Below are positions 43,043 to 51,693 of a DNA stretch of 64,000 nt, piece by piece. Made by a program: the position numbers and the translations under genes. Position 1 is the stretch's first letter. The number at the start of each line of letters is the position of its first letter. The stretch is from assembly GCF_002159705.1 (NCBI RefSeq), contig NZ_NFJD01000004.1:1-64000 (forward strand), given 5' to 3'. This DNA comes from Elusimicrobium sp. An273. Lineage in GTDB: Bacteria; Elusimicrobiota; Elusimicrobia; Elusimicrobiales; Elusimicrobiaceae. The notes beneath the pieces are model-generated. The model did not search any database. It saw only the letters and a program-made list of their open reading frames with translations, and was not told the origin of the DNA.

Positions 43043-45103
43043 ATGGAAAACTCTGAAGTAATCACTCATATCGTCAAAAGAGACGGTACCACCCAACGTT
43101 TTGATTCTAAAAAAATCACGAAGGCTATTTCCAAAGCCGCCGAGGCGACCGGCGAATTTGATTCGGAAACCGCCAAAAAATTGACGATTCGCGCCATTAA
43201 CATCATTCAACAACTTTATTCCGATACGGTTCCCAACGTGGAAAATGTGCAGGATATCGTAGAAGACGTACTGCTGACGTCCAACTACCACAAAACGGCC
43301 AAAGCCTACATCCTGTACCGCGACCAACACGCCCGTATGCGTGAAATTTCTTCTAAATTTAACGTGGATTTGGTAGACCAATACCTGCAGAAAATTGACT
43401 GGCAAGTCAACGAAAACAGCAATATGGGCTACTCGCTGCAGGGGCTGAACAACTATATTTCTTCCGAAATCAGCAAAGTGTATTGGCTGAACAAAATTTA
43501 TCCGGAAAATGTCCGCCGGATGCACACGGAAGGCGATTTTCACCTGCACGATTTGGGCCTCTTGGGCGCTTACTGCGTGGGCTGGGATTTGCAGGACTTG
43601 TTGCTCAGCGGTTTTACGGGCGTAGTCGGCAAAGCGGAAAGCAAACCGGCCAAACACCTGCGCACCGCCTTGGGCCAAGTGGTCAACTTTTTCTACACCC
43701 TGCAAGGGGAAAGCGCCGGCGCGCAAGCGTTCTCCAACTTTGACACGCTGCTCGCCCCGTTTATCTATTACGACAAACTCTCTTACGACGAAGTAAAACA
43801 AGCCTTGCAGGAATTTTTATTTAACGTCAACGTGCCCACCCGCGTCGGCTTCCAAACGCCGTTTACCAACCTGACGCTGGACTTGACGGTGCCTTCTTAT
43901 TATAAAGACCAACCCGTCATCATCGGCGGCAAACTGCAGGACAAGACGTACGGCGAATTCCAGGAAGAAATGGATATGCTCAACCGCGCGTTCTGCGAGG
44001 TCATGCTCGCGGGCGACGCCAAGGGCCGCGTATTTACGTTCCCGATTCCGACGTACAACATTACCAAGGATTTTGACTGGAACAACCCGAAACTCACCCC
44101 GCTGTGGGAAATGACGGCCAAATACGGTATTCCGTACTTTGCCAACTTTATCAACTCGGATATGAACCCCGAAGATGCCCGCTCCATGTGCTGCCGCTTG
44201 CGCATCGACAACCGCGAACTGAGAAAACGCGGCGGCGGTCTTTTCGGCTCGGCCCCGCTGACGGGTTCCATCGGCGTGGTAACCATCAACCTGCCGCGCC
44301 TGGGGTATTTGTCCAAAAACGAGGATGAATTCTTTGCCAATTTGAAAGACCGCATGGAAGTGGCCAAAACCAGCTTGGAAATCAAGCGCAAAGTCATTGA
44401 ACGCTTCACCAAAGGCAACCTCTATCCGTACATGAGCTTTTACCTGCGCTCCATCCGCCAGCGCTTTAACGAATACTGGAAAAACCACTTTTCCACCATC
44501 GGGCTGGTGGGGCTCAATGAATGCGCCGTCAACCTGATCGGCGAAGACATCGGCACCGAAAAAGGCCGCGCCTTTGCCGAAAAAGTGCTTACGTTCATGC
44601 GCGAAACGCTGGTAAAATTCCAGGAAGAAACCGGCAACAACTATAACTTAGAAGCCACTCCCGCCGAAGGCACTTCCTACCGCTTGGCCAAATTGGACAA
44701 GGAACGCTTCCCGGAAATCAAATGCGCCAACGAAGAGCTTTACAAACAAGGCCACCCGCCTTTCTACACCAACTCTTCGCAGCTTCCCGTCAACTATACC
44801 GACGACGTGTTTGAAATGCTGGACTTGCAAAGCACCATCCAGTCCAAATACACCGGCGGAACGGTACAGCATATTTTCACCGGCGAAAAAATCAAAGATT
44901 TGGAAGCGATGAAGAAATTCATCAAAACCGTGTGCGAGAAATACACTTTGCCGTACTTCTCCATCACGCCTACGTTCAGCATCTGCCCCAAATGCGGCTA
45001 CATTGAAGGCGAACATTTTGAATGCCCCAAATGCAAGGCCGAACGGATGCAGGAGCTGGAACGCCAAGTAAAACTTTTGGAAGAACAGCTCTACAGCAAA
45101 TAG
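43043..45103 (+). CDS. nrdD: Anaerobic ribonucleoside-triphosphate reductase, large part without glycyl radical tail
   Basis: 686 residues of class III ribonucleotide reductase, making dNTPs anaerobically. An ATP-cone (about 5-95, HIVKRDGTTQRFDSKKI) precedes the catalytic barrel, with MCCRLRIDNRELRKRGGG around C383. The zinc site at the end is complete: C648, C651, C661, C664. In normal NrdD the glycyl radical loop (RVxGYLxP) follows at once; here the chain instead ends in a charged helix of about 20 residues (ERMQELERQVKLLEEQLYSK). The missing segment is encoded by the separate gene at 45256. The ribosome site is AGGA. nrdG follows at 45492. Confidence 0.93.
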   Translation: MENSEVITHIVKRDGTTQRFDSKKITKAISKAAEATGEFDSETAKKLTIRAINIIQQLYSDTVPNVENVQDIVEDVLLTSNYHKTAKAYILYRDQHARMREISSKFNVDLVDQYLQKIDWQVNENSNMGYSLQGLNNYISSEISKVYWLNKIYPENVRRMHTEGDFHLHDLGLLGAYCVGWDLQDLLLSGFTGVVGKAESKPAKHLRTALGQVVNFFYTLQGESAGAQAFSNFDTLLAPFIYYDKLSYDEVKQALQEFLFNVNVPTRVGFQTPFTNLTLDLTVPSYYKDQPVIIGGKLQDKTYGEFQEEMDMLNRAFCEVMLAGDAKGRVFTFPIPTYNITKDFDWNNPKLTPLWEMTAKYGIPYFANFINSDMNPEDARSMCCRLRIDNRELRKRGGGLFGSAPLTGSIGVVTINLPRLGYLSKNEDEFFANLKDRMEVAKTSLEIKRKVIERFTKGNLYPYMSFYLRSIRQRFNEYWKNHFSTIGLVGLNECAVNLIGEDIGTEKGRAFAEKVLTFMRETLVKFQEETGNNYNLEATPAEGTSYRLAKLDKERFPEIKCANEELYKQGHPPFYTNSSQLPVNYTDDVFEMLDLQSTIQSKYTGGTVQHIFTGEKIKDLEAMKKFIKTVCEKYTLPYFSITPTFSICPKCGYIEGEHFECPKCKAERMQELERQVKLLEEQLYSK

Positions 45104-45162
45104 TTCTTCACAAATTATCTTTTTTGGGTTAGTTTTTCACAAAACATAACCCAAAAAAGCAG

Positions 45163-45191
45163 TTGAAACGGGTATGGCAAAGTGCCATAAT
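45163..45191 (+). promoter_or_regulatory. Promoter of the glycyl-radical-domain gene
   Basis: TTGAAA (45163-45168), 17-nt spacer, CATAAT (45186-45191). Just upstream, an inverted repeat TTTTTTGGGTTA/TAACCCAAAAAA (about 45120-45158) may act as a weak terminator or processing hairpin after nrdD. Confidence 0.5.
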
Positions 45192-45255
45192 AAGAGAAAG
45201 GGTTTTCACGGGCCCGATCCCCGTTTTACACGGTTATTATCTAGGAGACATCACC

Positions 45256-45468
45256 ATGACTGCACAGGAAAAAAAGATTGTTGAAAACAAAATTTCGGAA
45301 CTTAAAAAAGAAATGAACGAAGTTCACGGTTCCAAATGCGAAGTTTACTCCAGAGTGGTGGGCTATCTGCGCCCCGTCCAGAACTGGAACAAAGGCAAAA
45401 AAGAAGAATTTGCCATGAGAAAAACCATGCATATCGGCTGCGGCTGCGACTGCAACAGCGATAAATAA
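45256..45468 (+). CDS. Stand-alone glycyl radical domain of class III ribonucleotide reductase
   Basis: 70 residues. Residues 28-57 (CEVYSRVVGYLRPVQNWNKG and onward) are the C-terminal glycyl radical segment of NrdD, with G36 as the radical glycine; the NrdD protein encoded upstream lacks exactly this part. The N-terminal 22 residues (KKIVENKISELKKEM) form a heptad-like helix that could pair with the C-terminal helix of NrdD. The C-terminus holds a CGCDC cluster. Start at 45256 has GGAG before it. It has its own promoter, so it may be made in excess, like the GrcA/YfiD spare radical domain of pyruvate formate-lyase. It is most likely the partner of NrdD and a substrate of NrdG. Confidence 0.88.
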   Translation: MTAQEKKIVENKISELKKEMNEVHGSKCEVYSRVVGYLRPVQNWNKGKKEEFAMRKTMHIGCGCDCNSDK

Positions 45469-45491
45469 ACTTTTCTCGCAGCGGGTTTCCG

Positions 45492-46115
45492 ATGAAAATA
45501 GGCGGACTGATTAAATTTACGCTGATTGACTTTCCGGGCCGTCCGGCAGCAGTGATTTTTACGCAAGGGTGCAACTTCCGTTGCCGCTACTGCCACAACC
45601 CGGAACTGGTGTATCCGCATATGTTCACGGAACCCGTTGCCGAAGAAGAAATAGACGCTTTCTTAAAGCGGCGCCAAGGCACCTTGGAAGGAGTGGTGGT
45701 ATCGGGCGGGGAACCCACCCTGCACGACGATTTGCCCCAGTTCTTGGCCAAGATAAAATCCATGGGCTACGCCGTAAAATTGGACACCAACGGCACCCGG
45801 CCGGAAATGCTTAGGCAGCTGATTCAAGACAAACTGGTTGATTATATTGCCATGGATCTAAAAGCCCCGCTGGAAAAGTATTCCCTCATTACGGGAGTGG
45901 ATTTTAATCCGGCTATTCTGCGCGAATCCATGGATTTAATCAAAAAGTCGGGCTTAGGCTATGAATTCCGCACGACGTACGACAAAGAAGTTTTGACCGA
46001 TGCGGATATTGCCGCGCTTTCCCAAATGCTTAACGGCCAGCACTACCGCGTGCAGGAATGCCTGCCGGTAGCCAAGGAAAAAGCCGCCTTAAAAGTGCTG
46101 CATAAAGAGATTTAG
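45492..46115 (+). CDS. nrdG: Anaerobic ribonucleotide reductase activating enzyme (radical SAM)
   Basis: 207 residues. CNFRCRYC binds the 4Fe-4S cluster and SGGEPTLHDD binds SAM. The longer form and LIDFPGRPAAVIFTQGC match the pyruvate-formate-lyase-activase-like NrdG branch. It generates the glycyl radical, here presumably on the small separate protein encoded 23 nt upstream. The ribosome site is weak (GCGGG). A terminator follows at 46132. Confidence 0.92.
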   Translation: MKIGGLIKFTLIDFPGRPAAVIFTQGCNFRCRYCHNPELVYPHMFTEPVAEEEIDAFLKRRQGTLEGVVVSGGEPTLHDDLPQFLAKIKSMGYAVKLDTNGTRPEMLRQLIQDKLVDYIAMDLKAPLEKYSLITGVDFNPAILRESMDLIKKSGLGYEFRTTYDKEVLTDADIAALSQMLNGQHYRVQECLPVAKEKAALKVLHKEI

Positions 46116-46130
46116 CATTTAGTTTAACCT

Positions 46131-46158
46131 CAAAACCGGGCTTTATGCCCGGTTTTTT
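46131..46158 (+). terminator. Terminator of nrdG
   Basis: Stem AAAACCGGGC/GCCCGGTTTT followed by T. Confidence 0.8.
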
Positions 46159-46299
46159 ATTTCCCTGTCTTTTTTCCCGTCAGCCGGGAAATCCTGTGTG
46201 CAAAACCCGTTTTTGGCCTCTCTCAAAGGCTTTTTCCCCCCCCCGCCCGAACATTCGCGGGATCCGCTTCCTTTCCCTCCAAATCTTCCCCAAATGGCA

Positions 46300-46330
46300 T
46301 AAAAAAAGCGCCCGGAAATGGCGGGCGCTT
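46300..46330 (-). terminator. Terminator of the secreted protein gene
   Basis: Stem AGCGCCCG/CGGGCGCT with seven T following on the minus strand. Confidence 0.8.
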
Positions 46331-46347
46331 TGTGATTTAAAATTACC

Positions 46348-47103
46348 TTAGCGGGTATACTTCAGCAAGTTGGCTCTAAAATTTTCCAGCTGATCGCCAA
46401 TCTGCCATAATTCACAGCTGTGATCTTTAATAAAGGTGGAGGCAACTACTTCTCCGCCCCAGCCGGCAGGCATCGGTTCCTGGATTTGGCGGGCCATGGC
46501 CGGCACTAACGGAGAATTAGCCTTTGCATATTTGTTAAAGACATCCATTACCGGCATCATGCTCTGCAAAACCCAATTGGAATTAAGTTGTTTTGAATTT
46601 TTTACATACTCACGGAAAGAGGCCAGCGTTTGTTTAAATTCGGCCGGCAGGGCAACCCCTTCTTGCAAATCCGCTTGCAACGCCTCTGCAAAAGCGTCAA
46701 ATTTAGGCTGTTCGCTTTGCCACAACGTGCAGGTTTCCATATTCAAATAAGCCGCCAGGCGAATAGAGCGCTGTCCGTTGGCGATAGCAATCGGTTCATT
46801 GATCTGAGGCGCCACGGATTTGGCCGCCGTTTCCGACGCACCGCGCAGCTGCATATAGGATTCCCGCAGGGCATCCATCGATTGGAACATAAAATTGTAA
46901 TCGTAATACTGATAACGAAACGCCGCCTTTTGAAAGGCTTTGAGATCAGCCAGCGTTTGAGCGGTCAGTTTGCTCACTTGGTCTGCTTTTTGGTTATGCG
47001 CCGCTTTGGCTGCCCGTTCAATGGCGGATGCATTTACCGTCGTTTGGGCAAATACCGCGGGGGAAATAAGCGTCAAAAGCAACAACAGTACTATTCTTTT
47101 CAT
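46348..47103 (-). CDS. Secreted helical protein, unknown function
   Basis: 251 residues. Signal peptide (MKRIVLLLLLTLISPAVFAQ, cleaved after FAQ), then a mostly helical protein with two similar parts: each ends in an Ala-Pro/Gln-Ile-x-Glu-Pro stretch (APQINEPIAI near 105; ARQIQEPMP near 205) and a Cys-x-Leu-Trp motif (CTLWQSEQP; CELWQIGDQ). This internal repeat suggests duplication of a domain of about 110 residues. No family is recognised. The ribosome site is AAGGAGAG. Confidence 0.7.
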   Translation of the reverse strand: MKRIVLLLLLTLISPAVFAQTTVNASAIERAAKAAHNQKADQVSKLTAQTLADLKAFQKAAFRYQYYDYNFMFQSMDALRESYMQLRGASETAAKSVAPQINEPIAIANGQRSIRLAAYLNMETCTLWQSEQPKFDAFAEALQADLQEGVALPAEFKQTLASFREYVKNSKQLNSNWVLQSMMPVMDVFNKYAKANSPLVPAMARQIQEPMPAGWGGEVVASTFIKDHSCELWQIGDQLENFRANLLKYTR

Positions 47104-47160
47104 TTCACTCTCCTTGTTAAAACTTCCTTACTTAAATCTTATGCTTTTGAGAAGGCCAAA

Positions 47161-47202
47161 ACAAGGGACATAAGACCTATTTTTAAGTAGGCCTTATGTC
47201 CC
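47161..47202 (-). terminator. Terminator-like hairpin after the aminopeptidase gene
   Basis: Stem GGGACATAAG.CCTA/TAGG.CTTATGTCCC (47165-47202), fully paired on the minus strand thanks to one G.U pair. It is followed by TTGTTTTGG there. Confidence 0.6.
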
Positions 47203-47215
47203 AGAAACAAAGTTG

Positions 47216-48421
47216 TTAATACCGAAACTGGCCCTTTTCGTAAATCACTTGGCTGGAACCGTCTTTTAAACGGGCGGTAACGGTTTTATTTTCGGTATTG
47301 ATTAAATCCCAATGCAAGGAGGAATCGTTAAATCCCAGTTTTTCCTTGGTTTTTTTGTCCAATTTGCTCTGCGCGCCCGAAAAGGTATCGGCGTAGCTGG
47401 AACCCACAGCCACATGGCAGTTGCCGTATTTCCCGCCAAAGTTTTCATCGTACAGGATATCCGCCATAAATTTGGTAATTTTGGAGAACCGACGATCCGT
47501 CAAGGAAAATTCCCCAATCTGGGCAGCGCCTTTGTCCATAGCCAGCATTTTGCGCACAAATTCGGCGCCTTGCTGGGCATCGGCTTTGACGGCGCGTCCT
47601 TTTTCAAATTCCAAGCGAACGCCTTTTACGTAATTGCCGCTGCGGTAAGAGGACAAATCGGCAAAGTAGACGCCGCGCGTGCCGCGCCAGTCGGGCGAGG
47701 TAAAAATTTCAAAGGAAGGCACATTACAGCCGCCGCCTGCAATAAATTTGCGTTTTTCGCCCAGCAGTACTTCAAAATCCATATTTTTGGTTTCCACCCG
47801 CAGCGTTTGAATGGGCAAGGAAGAGAGCCACTTTCCGATTTCGGTAATTTGGCGGGTTACTTCCTGCCATTTTTTGACGGGGTCTTTTTCATTTAAAAAG
47901 CACGCCCGCGCCACTTGGCTTGCGTATTCTTTTACGGACAGGCCTGCCCGTTTGGCCAGTTCTTCCGTGGGGTAATTGCACAGCGTCCACGAAAATAATC
48001 CTTTTTGTTCGCGCACGTCCAAAATCTCGCGCAAGGGTTTGCGGGCCACCGCGCTTTTGGCAATGCGGGCCGGATCCACTTGCTTGAGGTGGGTTAAATC
48101 TTCGGGCGCGCGCAATGAAATCAGGCCGTTAATGCCGCCTTGGAATTCTTTTTCGCCGGGAGCGATAAAAGCCAGCTGTTTATCGTCCGCGTGCTGATAA
48201 AATGTTTTGGAAAAATCTTCCGGGGCGTTAAAGCGCATAATCACCTGGTAGTGCCGCGCCAACAGTTTCGTATACAGGGCGCGGGCCAGCGGCAGGGCGG
48301 ACAAGTCGCTTCTGAGCAGCACCGTATCGTAGGGTTTAAATTTGCCGTTTCGGCGGGCGGTTTCCAGTGCCCAAATCATCACATCGGCATATTTTTCGGT
48401 TTGAACTTTGGTAAAAAACAT
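47216..48421 (-). CDS. M29-family metallo-aminopeptidase
   Basis: 401 residues of the thermophilic aminopeptidase (AmpS/AmpT) family. Metal-site motifs: EIFTSPDWRGTRG, IGEFSLTD, GNCHVAVGSSYADTF and SSLHWDLI, supplying the Glu, His and Asp ligands. It trims N-terminal residues from peptides in the cytosol. The ribosome site GGGGGA lies before the ATG. Confidence 0.9.
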   Translation of the reverse strand: MFFTKVQTEKYADVMIWALETARRNGKFKPYDTVLLRSDLSALPLARALYTKLLARHYQVIMRFNAPEDFSKTFYQHADDKQLAFIAPGEKEFQGGINGLISLRAPEDLTHLKQVDPARIAKSAVARKPLREILDVREQKGLFSWTLCNYPTEELAKRAGLSVKEYASQVARACFLNEKDPVKKWQEVTRQITEIGKWLSSLPIQTLRVETKNMDFEVLLGEKRKFIAGGGCNVPSFEIFTSPDWRGTRGVYFADLSSYRSGNYVKGVRLEFEKGRAVKADAQQGAEFVRKMLAMDKGAAQIGEFSLTDRRFSKITKFMADILYDENFGGKYGNCHVAVGSSYADTFSGAQSKLDKKTKEKLGFNDSSLHWDLINTENKTVTARLKDGSSQVIYEKGQFRY

Positions 48422-48448
48422 TTTAATTTCCCCCTATGCATTATTAAT

Positions 48449-48456
48449 GTTATAAT
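48449..48456 (+). promoter_or_regulatory. Extended -10 promoter
   Basis: TGtTATAAT ends 27 nt before the ATG at 48484. A GAGAG ribosome site sits in between. Confidence 0.5.
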
Positions 48457-48483
48457 ACCAAATAAAGAATACCGAGAGAAAAA

Positions 48484-49242
48484 ATGAAAAAATTATTTTT
48501 GCTGACGCTTTTTTGCTGTGTTTTTTCCCCCCTTTGGGCCAATGTGTCCCCCAAGCCGGAAATGGAATTTTCTTTTGTCTATCAAACGGCGAATCAGCCG
48601 GCCATTGACCCCTTGCACAGCGAACAAATCCAATGCCAAGACAATCAATGCTTGGAAAGCAAACCGCTGGGCGTGTATGGCTTGCAAAAATTATACTGCA
48701 AGAAACGCAGCTGCTTTTCCATTGCTTATGATTACGCCACTTACCAACAGCTGATTATTGCTTTTGAAGACGGAACCAAAAAGCAAAGCAATGTTTTTGC
48801 CTCGCCGGATACGTTACGCTCCCACTTTAACGTATATGTAACGGAAAACGATCTGAAGGTGGAACCTTCCGCTGCGCCGACCGATCGCCGCTCTTGGGCG
48901 CGCAAAGACGCGTGGCTGTCGCTGGGAATCGTTTTAGTGCTGGAATTGTTGGCGGCGGCGGCGTATCTTTTTTACCGGGAAAAAAGCTTTACCATTCTAT
49001 ACAGCGTGGGCTTGGCAAATTTAATTACCACGGCATTATCGTGGATGTTGCTCGTACGCTATGTGGGCGATACGGCCGTGCTGTGGGTGTTTTGTTTAAT
49101 TGCCGAAGCATTAATCATGCGCCTGATGAACCCGCGGAAAATATCGTTTAAAGACGCCTGTATGCTTAGCTTAACTACCAACGTAACCAGCTATTCCATC
49201 GGTATGATTATTTCTTTTCTCCTGGCGCCTTACATCTTTTAA
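48484..49242 (+). CDS. Membrane protein with N-terminal periplasmic domain, unknown function
   Basis: 252 residues. Signal peptide (about 1-19), a periplasmic part of about 120 residues with four cysteines (CQDNQC and CKKRSC pairs, probably disulfides), then four or five membrane helices (about 147-250) with Arg/Lys between them (RKISFKDACMLSLTTNV). I know no named family; predicted proteins of this layout occur in host-associated anaerobes. Stand-alone gene with promoter and terminator. Confidence 0.7.
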   Translation: MKKLFLLTLFCCVFSPLWANVSPKPEMEFSFVYQTANQPAIDPLHSEQIQCQDNQCLESKPLGVYGLQKLYCKKRSCFSIAYDYATYQQLIIAFEDGTKKQSNVFASPDTLRSHFNVYVTENDLKVEPSAAPTDRRSWARKDAWLSLGIVLVLELLAAAAYLFYREKSFTILYSVGLANLITTALSWMLLVRYVGDTAVLWVFCLIAEALIMRLMNPRKISFKDACMLSLTTNVTSYSIGMIISFLLAPYIF

Positions 49243-49255
49243 GATCCCTTAAAAA

Positions 49256-49293
49256 TAAAAAGCCGGGGCCTTTGAATAGGCCCCGGCTTTTTA
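49256..49293. terminator. Bidirectional terminator
   Basis: Stem AAAGCCGGGGCC/GGCCCCGGCTTT with A and T runs, between two convergent genes. Confidence 0.85.
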
Positions 49294-49314
49294 TGTTCCC
49301 AATTTTTTGCTTTT

Positions 49315-50088
49315 TCAGAACAACAAAAGCGAAACCGCCATCACCATCATTCCGCCCACTACCCCCCAAATCACTTTATGCCCGTCTCCATATTCATGCG
49401 CCGTGGGCAGCAGTTCATCCAGCGCGATATACACCATAATTCCGGCAATCAGCCCAAACAACACGCCAAAAGCCGTTTCCTGCAAGACGCTTTTCAGCAG
49501 AAAAAATCCCAGCACCGCCCCCACCGGTTCCGCCATGCCCGACCCCGCGCTGTACCAAAAAGCTTGTTTGCGGTTTCCCGTGGCGTGGAAAACGGGCAGC
49601 GCAACGGCAATTCCTTCCGGGATGTTGTGAATGGCAACTGCCACCGCAATGGAAACGCCCAAGGTGGCGTCTTGCATGGAGGCCATAAACGTGGCCAACC
49701 CTTCGGGAAAGTTGTGAATGGCCAACGCCAGCGCCGTAAAAAGCCCCAAGTGCTTGAGCTTGGCGGATTGATCCAAGGTGTGTTGTTCCAGATGGTGGGA
49801 AGGCAGCAGCGTATCAATCAGCCACGCCAGCACAATCCCCGCAAAGAACAGCCCCGTGGCGGCCCAAGCGCCTGGTTTTTCGCCAAACAAAAGGCCCAAA
49901 GCCTGCGTGGCCTGCGGGAGAATTTCCATAAACGAAACGTAAATCATCACCCCGGCCGAAAACCCGAGTCCCAATGATAAGACGGAGAGATTTTCCCGTT
50001 TAATCACAAAAGCCAGCGCTCCGCCCACGGCGGTAGCCGCGCCGGCCAAAAAACTTAATGTAAAAGCGGTTAAAATAGATTGTTCCAT
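49315..50088 (-). CDS. zupT: ZIP-family metal transporter
   Basis: 257 residues, eight membrane helices. The metal-path motifs HNFPEGLATF and HNIPEGIAVAL are typical of ZupT-like zinc/iron importers. The ATG at 50088 gives the usual family length; a longer reading frame upstream has no support. A TGcTACCAT box ends 6 nt before the ATG, so the mRNA is predicted to be leaderless. Confidence 0.92.
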   Translation of the reverse strand: MEQSILTAFTLSFLAGAATAVGGALAFVIKRENLSVLSLGLGFSAGVMIYVSFMEILPQATQALGLLFGEKPGAWAATGLFFAGIVLAWLIDTLLPSHHLEQHTLDQSAKLKHLGLFTALALAIHNFPEGLATFMASMQDATLGVSIAVAVAIHNIPEGIAVALPVFHATGNRKQAFWYSAGSGMAEPVGAVLGFFLLKSVLQETAFGVLFGLIAGIMVYIALDELLPTAHEYGDGHKVIWGVVGGMMVMAVSLLLF

Positions 50089-50094
50089 AAGGGT

Positions 50095-50103
50095 ATGGTA
50101 GCA
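50095..50103 (-). promoter_or_regulatory. Extended -10 box of zupT, leaderless
   Basis: TGcTACCAT on the minus strand, 6 nt before the ATG. It is nearly the same box and spacing as at tspO. Confidence 0.4.
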
Positions 50104-50280
50104 AACTTTTATTTGCGCAAGAAAGGGCAAGGCGGCGCGGCCTCGTAAAAAACCATACTGGCTACATTCAGTCCCTGTCCATATCCGTAAATGCAGTTGG
50201 GTAATCCCGTTAAACGCAGCAAGGGAAAGCGTTGGTGGCGTTTTTTCTCCGTCCATTACACAAGCGGCCAAGCGCTGAAT

Positions 50281-50289
50281 TGCTATAAT
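50281..50289 (+). promoter_or_regulatory. Extended -10 promoter of the helicase gene, leaderless
   Basis: TGcTATAAT, consensus extended -10, ends 6 nt before the ATG at 50296. No ribosome site is present. Confidence 0.5.
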
Positions 50290-50295
50290 AAAAGT

Positions 50296-51612
50296 ATGCC
50301 CGCTGGAAAACCTGACATTATTCTGACAGACGAATTTAAAGACGCCCTTGCCCTTTTGGAAGCCAAACCGTCCGTAAAACCACTTATCTTTATTACGGGC
50401 CGGGCCGGAACGGGCAAGACCACGCTCCTGCGCTATTTTGCCGAACATACCGCCCAAAATACCGTTGTATTGGCCACCACCGGGCTGGCGGCCATTAACG
50501 TGCACGGGCAAACCGTTCATTCTTTCTTTCGTTTAAAACCGGGCAATCTGCTTGATAAAAGCAATTTAAAACGCCTGCCGCGCAAAACGGTGGACGCCAT
50601 AGACACGCTGATTATAGACGAAGCTTCCATGCTCCGGGCCGATTTGTTGGACGCCATTGATTACATTTTGCAGCTTTCCACCCACAGCGAAGAACCCTTC
50701 GGCGGCAAAAAGATTGTGCTATTTGGCGACCTGTTCCAGCTGCCCCCGGTGGAGGAGCAAGCTTCCGGCGGTTTGTTTGACTATTTCCGCCAGCTGTATC
50801 CCAGCCCCTATTTTTTTGAAGCGCATGTGCTGCGCCGCCTGCCCACGGAAGTATTTGAACTGCGGCGCATCTTCCGCCAAAAGGCCGACCCGGACTTTGC
50901 CCGCTTGTTAAACCTCATCCGGGAAGGACAGGTAACCCAGCCGCAGCTAGACAGCCTGCTCAACACCCGTAAAACATTTGACTTGCCGGAAAAATTTGAA
51001 AACAGCATCATTCTGGCCCCCACCAACCGCGAAGCGGCTTGGCGCAACGTGCATTACCTGGCCCAGCTGCCCGGCGAAGAATTTACCTACACGGCCACGG
51101 CGGACGAGTCGTTTCAGACCAAAACCCCGCCGGCGGATCCCGTGCTGCACCTCAAAAAGGGGGCCAAAATTATGATGCTGGTAAACGACGATAATTGGGT
51201 AAACGGCGATATCGGCACGGTGTATGATTTGGGGCCGGATTTTATTCAGGTGGAACTCAAAGGCTGCATTTACCAAGTGGAACCCCACGTATGGGAAGAC
51301 GTGCGATACGAATTTAATCCGCTGCTGCAAAAACTGCAGCCCAAAGTGAAGGGATTTTTTAAACAATACCCGTTAAAACTGGCGTGGGCCATTACCATTC
51401 ACAAATCCCAAGGCCTTACCTTTGACAGCATTTACCTGGACATCGGCCGCGGCGCCTTTGCCCCCGGGCAAACCTATGTGGCGCTTAGCCGCTGCCGCAC
51501 GTTAAACGGGGTGCATTTAAAAAAAGAAATTTCCGTACAAGACGTCCTGTGCGACGGCCGCGTGAAACAATTTATGGACTATGTCCGCGGCCCGCACACG
51601 CTTCGCCGCTAA
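50296..51612 (+). CDS. PIF1-like SF1B DNA helicase
   Basis: 438 residues. Walker A GRAGTGKTTLL near residue 37, ATTGLAAINVHGQTVHSFF (motif Ia), IDTLIIDEASML (Walker B), LFGDLFQLPPV (motif III) and the C-terminal AITIHKSQGLTFD plus YVALSRCR (motifs V and VI) define a PIF1/RecD-type helicase. Start at 50296 is the first ATG after the promoter; the 35-residue upstream extension has no support. A fragment of a second copy of its 3' end lies at 59551-59672. Confidence 0.92.
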   Translation: MPAGKPDIILTDEFKDALALLEAKPSVKPLIFITGRAGTGKTTLLRYFAEHTAQNTVVLATTGLAAINVHGQTVHSFFRLKPGNLLDKSNLKRLPRKTVDAIDTLIIDEASMLRADLLDAIDYILQLSTHSEEPFGGKKIVLFGDLFQLPPVEEQASGGLFDYFRQLYPSPYFFEAHVLRRLPTEVFELRRIFRQKADPDFARLLNLIREGQVTQPQLDSLLNTRKTFDLPEKFENSIILAPTNREAAWRNVHYLAQLPGEEFTYTATADESFQTKTPPADPVLHLKKGAKIMMLVNDDNWVNGDIGTVYDLGPDFIQVELKGCIYQVEPHVWEDVRYEFNPLLQKLQPKVKGFFKQYPLKLAWAITIHKSQGLTFDSIYLDIGRGAFAPGQTYVALSRCRTLNGVHLKKEISVQDVLCDGRVKQFMDYVRGPHTLRR

Positions 51613-51645
51613 CCTTTTTCCCGTGTCATTCCGCCCGTTTTACAC

Positions 51646-51679
51646 AAAAAAAGCGCGTTCCCAAGAACGCGCTTTTTAT
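51646..51679. terminator. Bidirectional terminator
   Basis: Stem AAAGCGCGTTC/GAACGCGCTTT with loop CCAA, flanked by A and T runs, between the helicase and the flavin reductase genes. Confidence 0.85.
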
Positions 51680-51693
51680 AGAACGAATAAACG

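Noticed and set aside
45163-45468. 101-residue version of the glycyl radical gene
   Set aside because: The TTG start coincides with the -35 box; the ATG at 45256 has GGAG at the right distance.
49315-50520. 401-residue version of the ZIP transporter
   Set aside because: The N-terminal 144 residues are low-complexity shadow sequence; the 257-residue form from 50088 matches the family.
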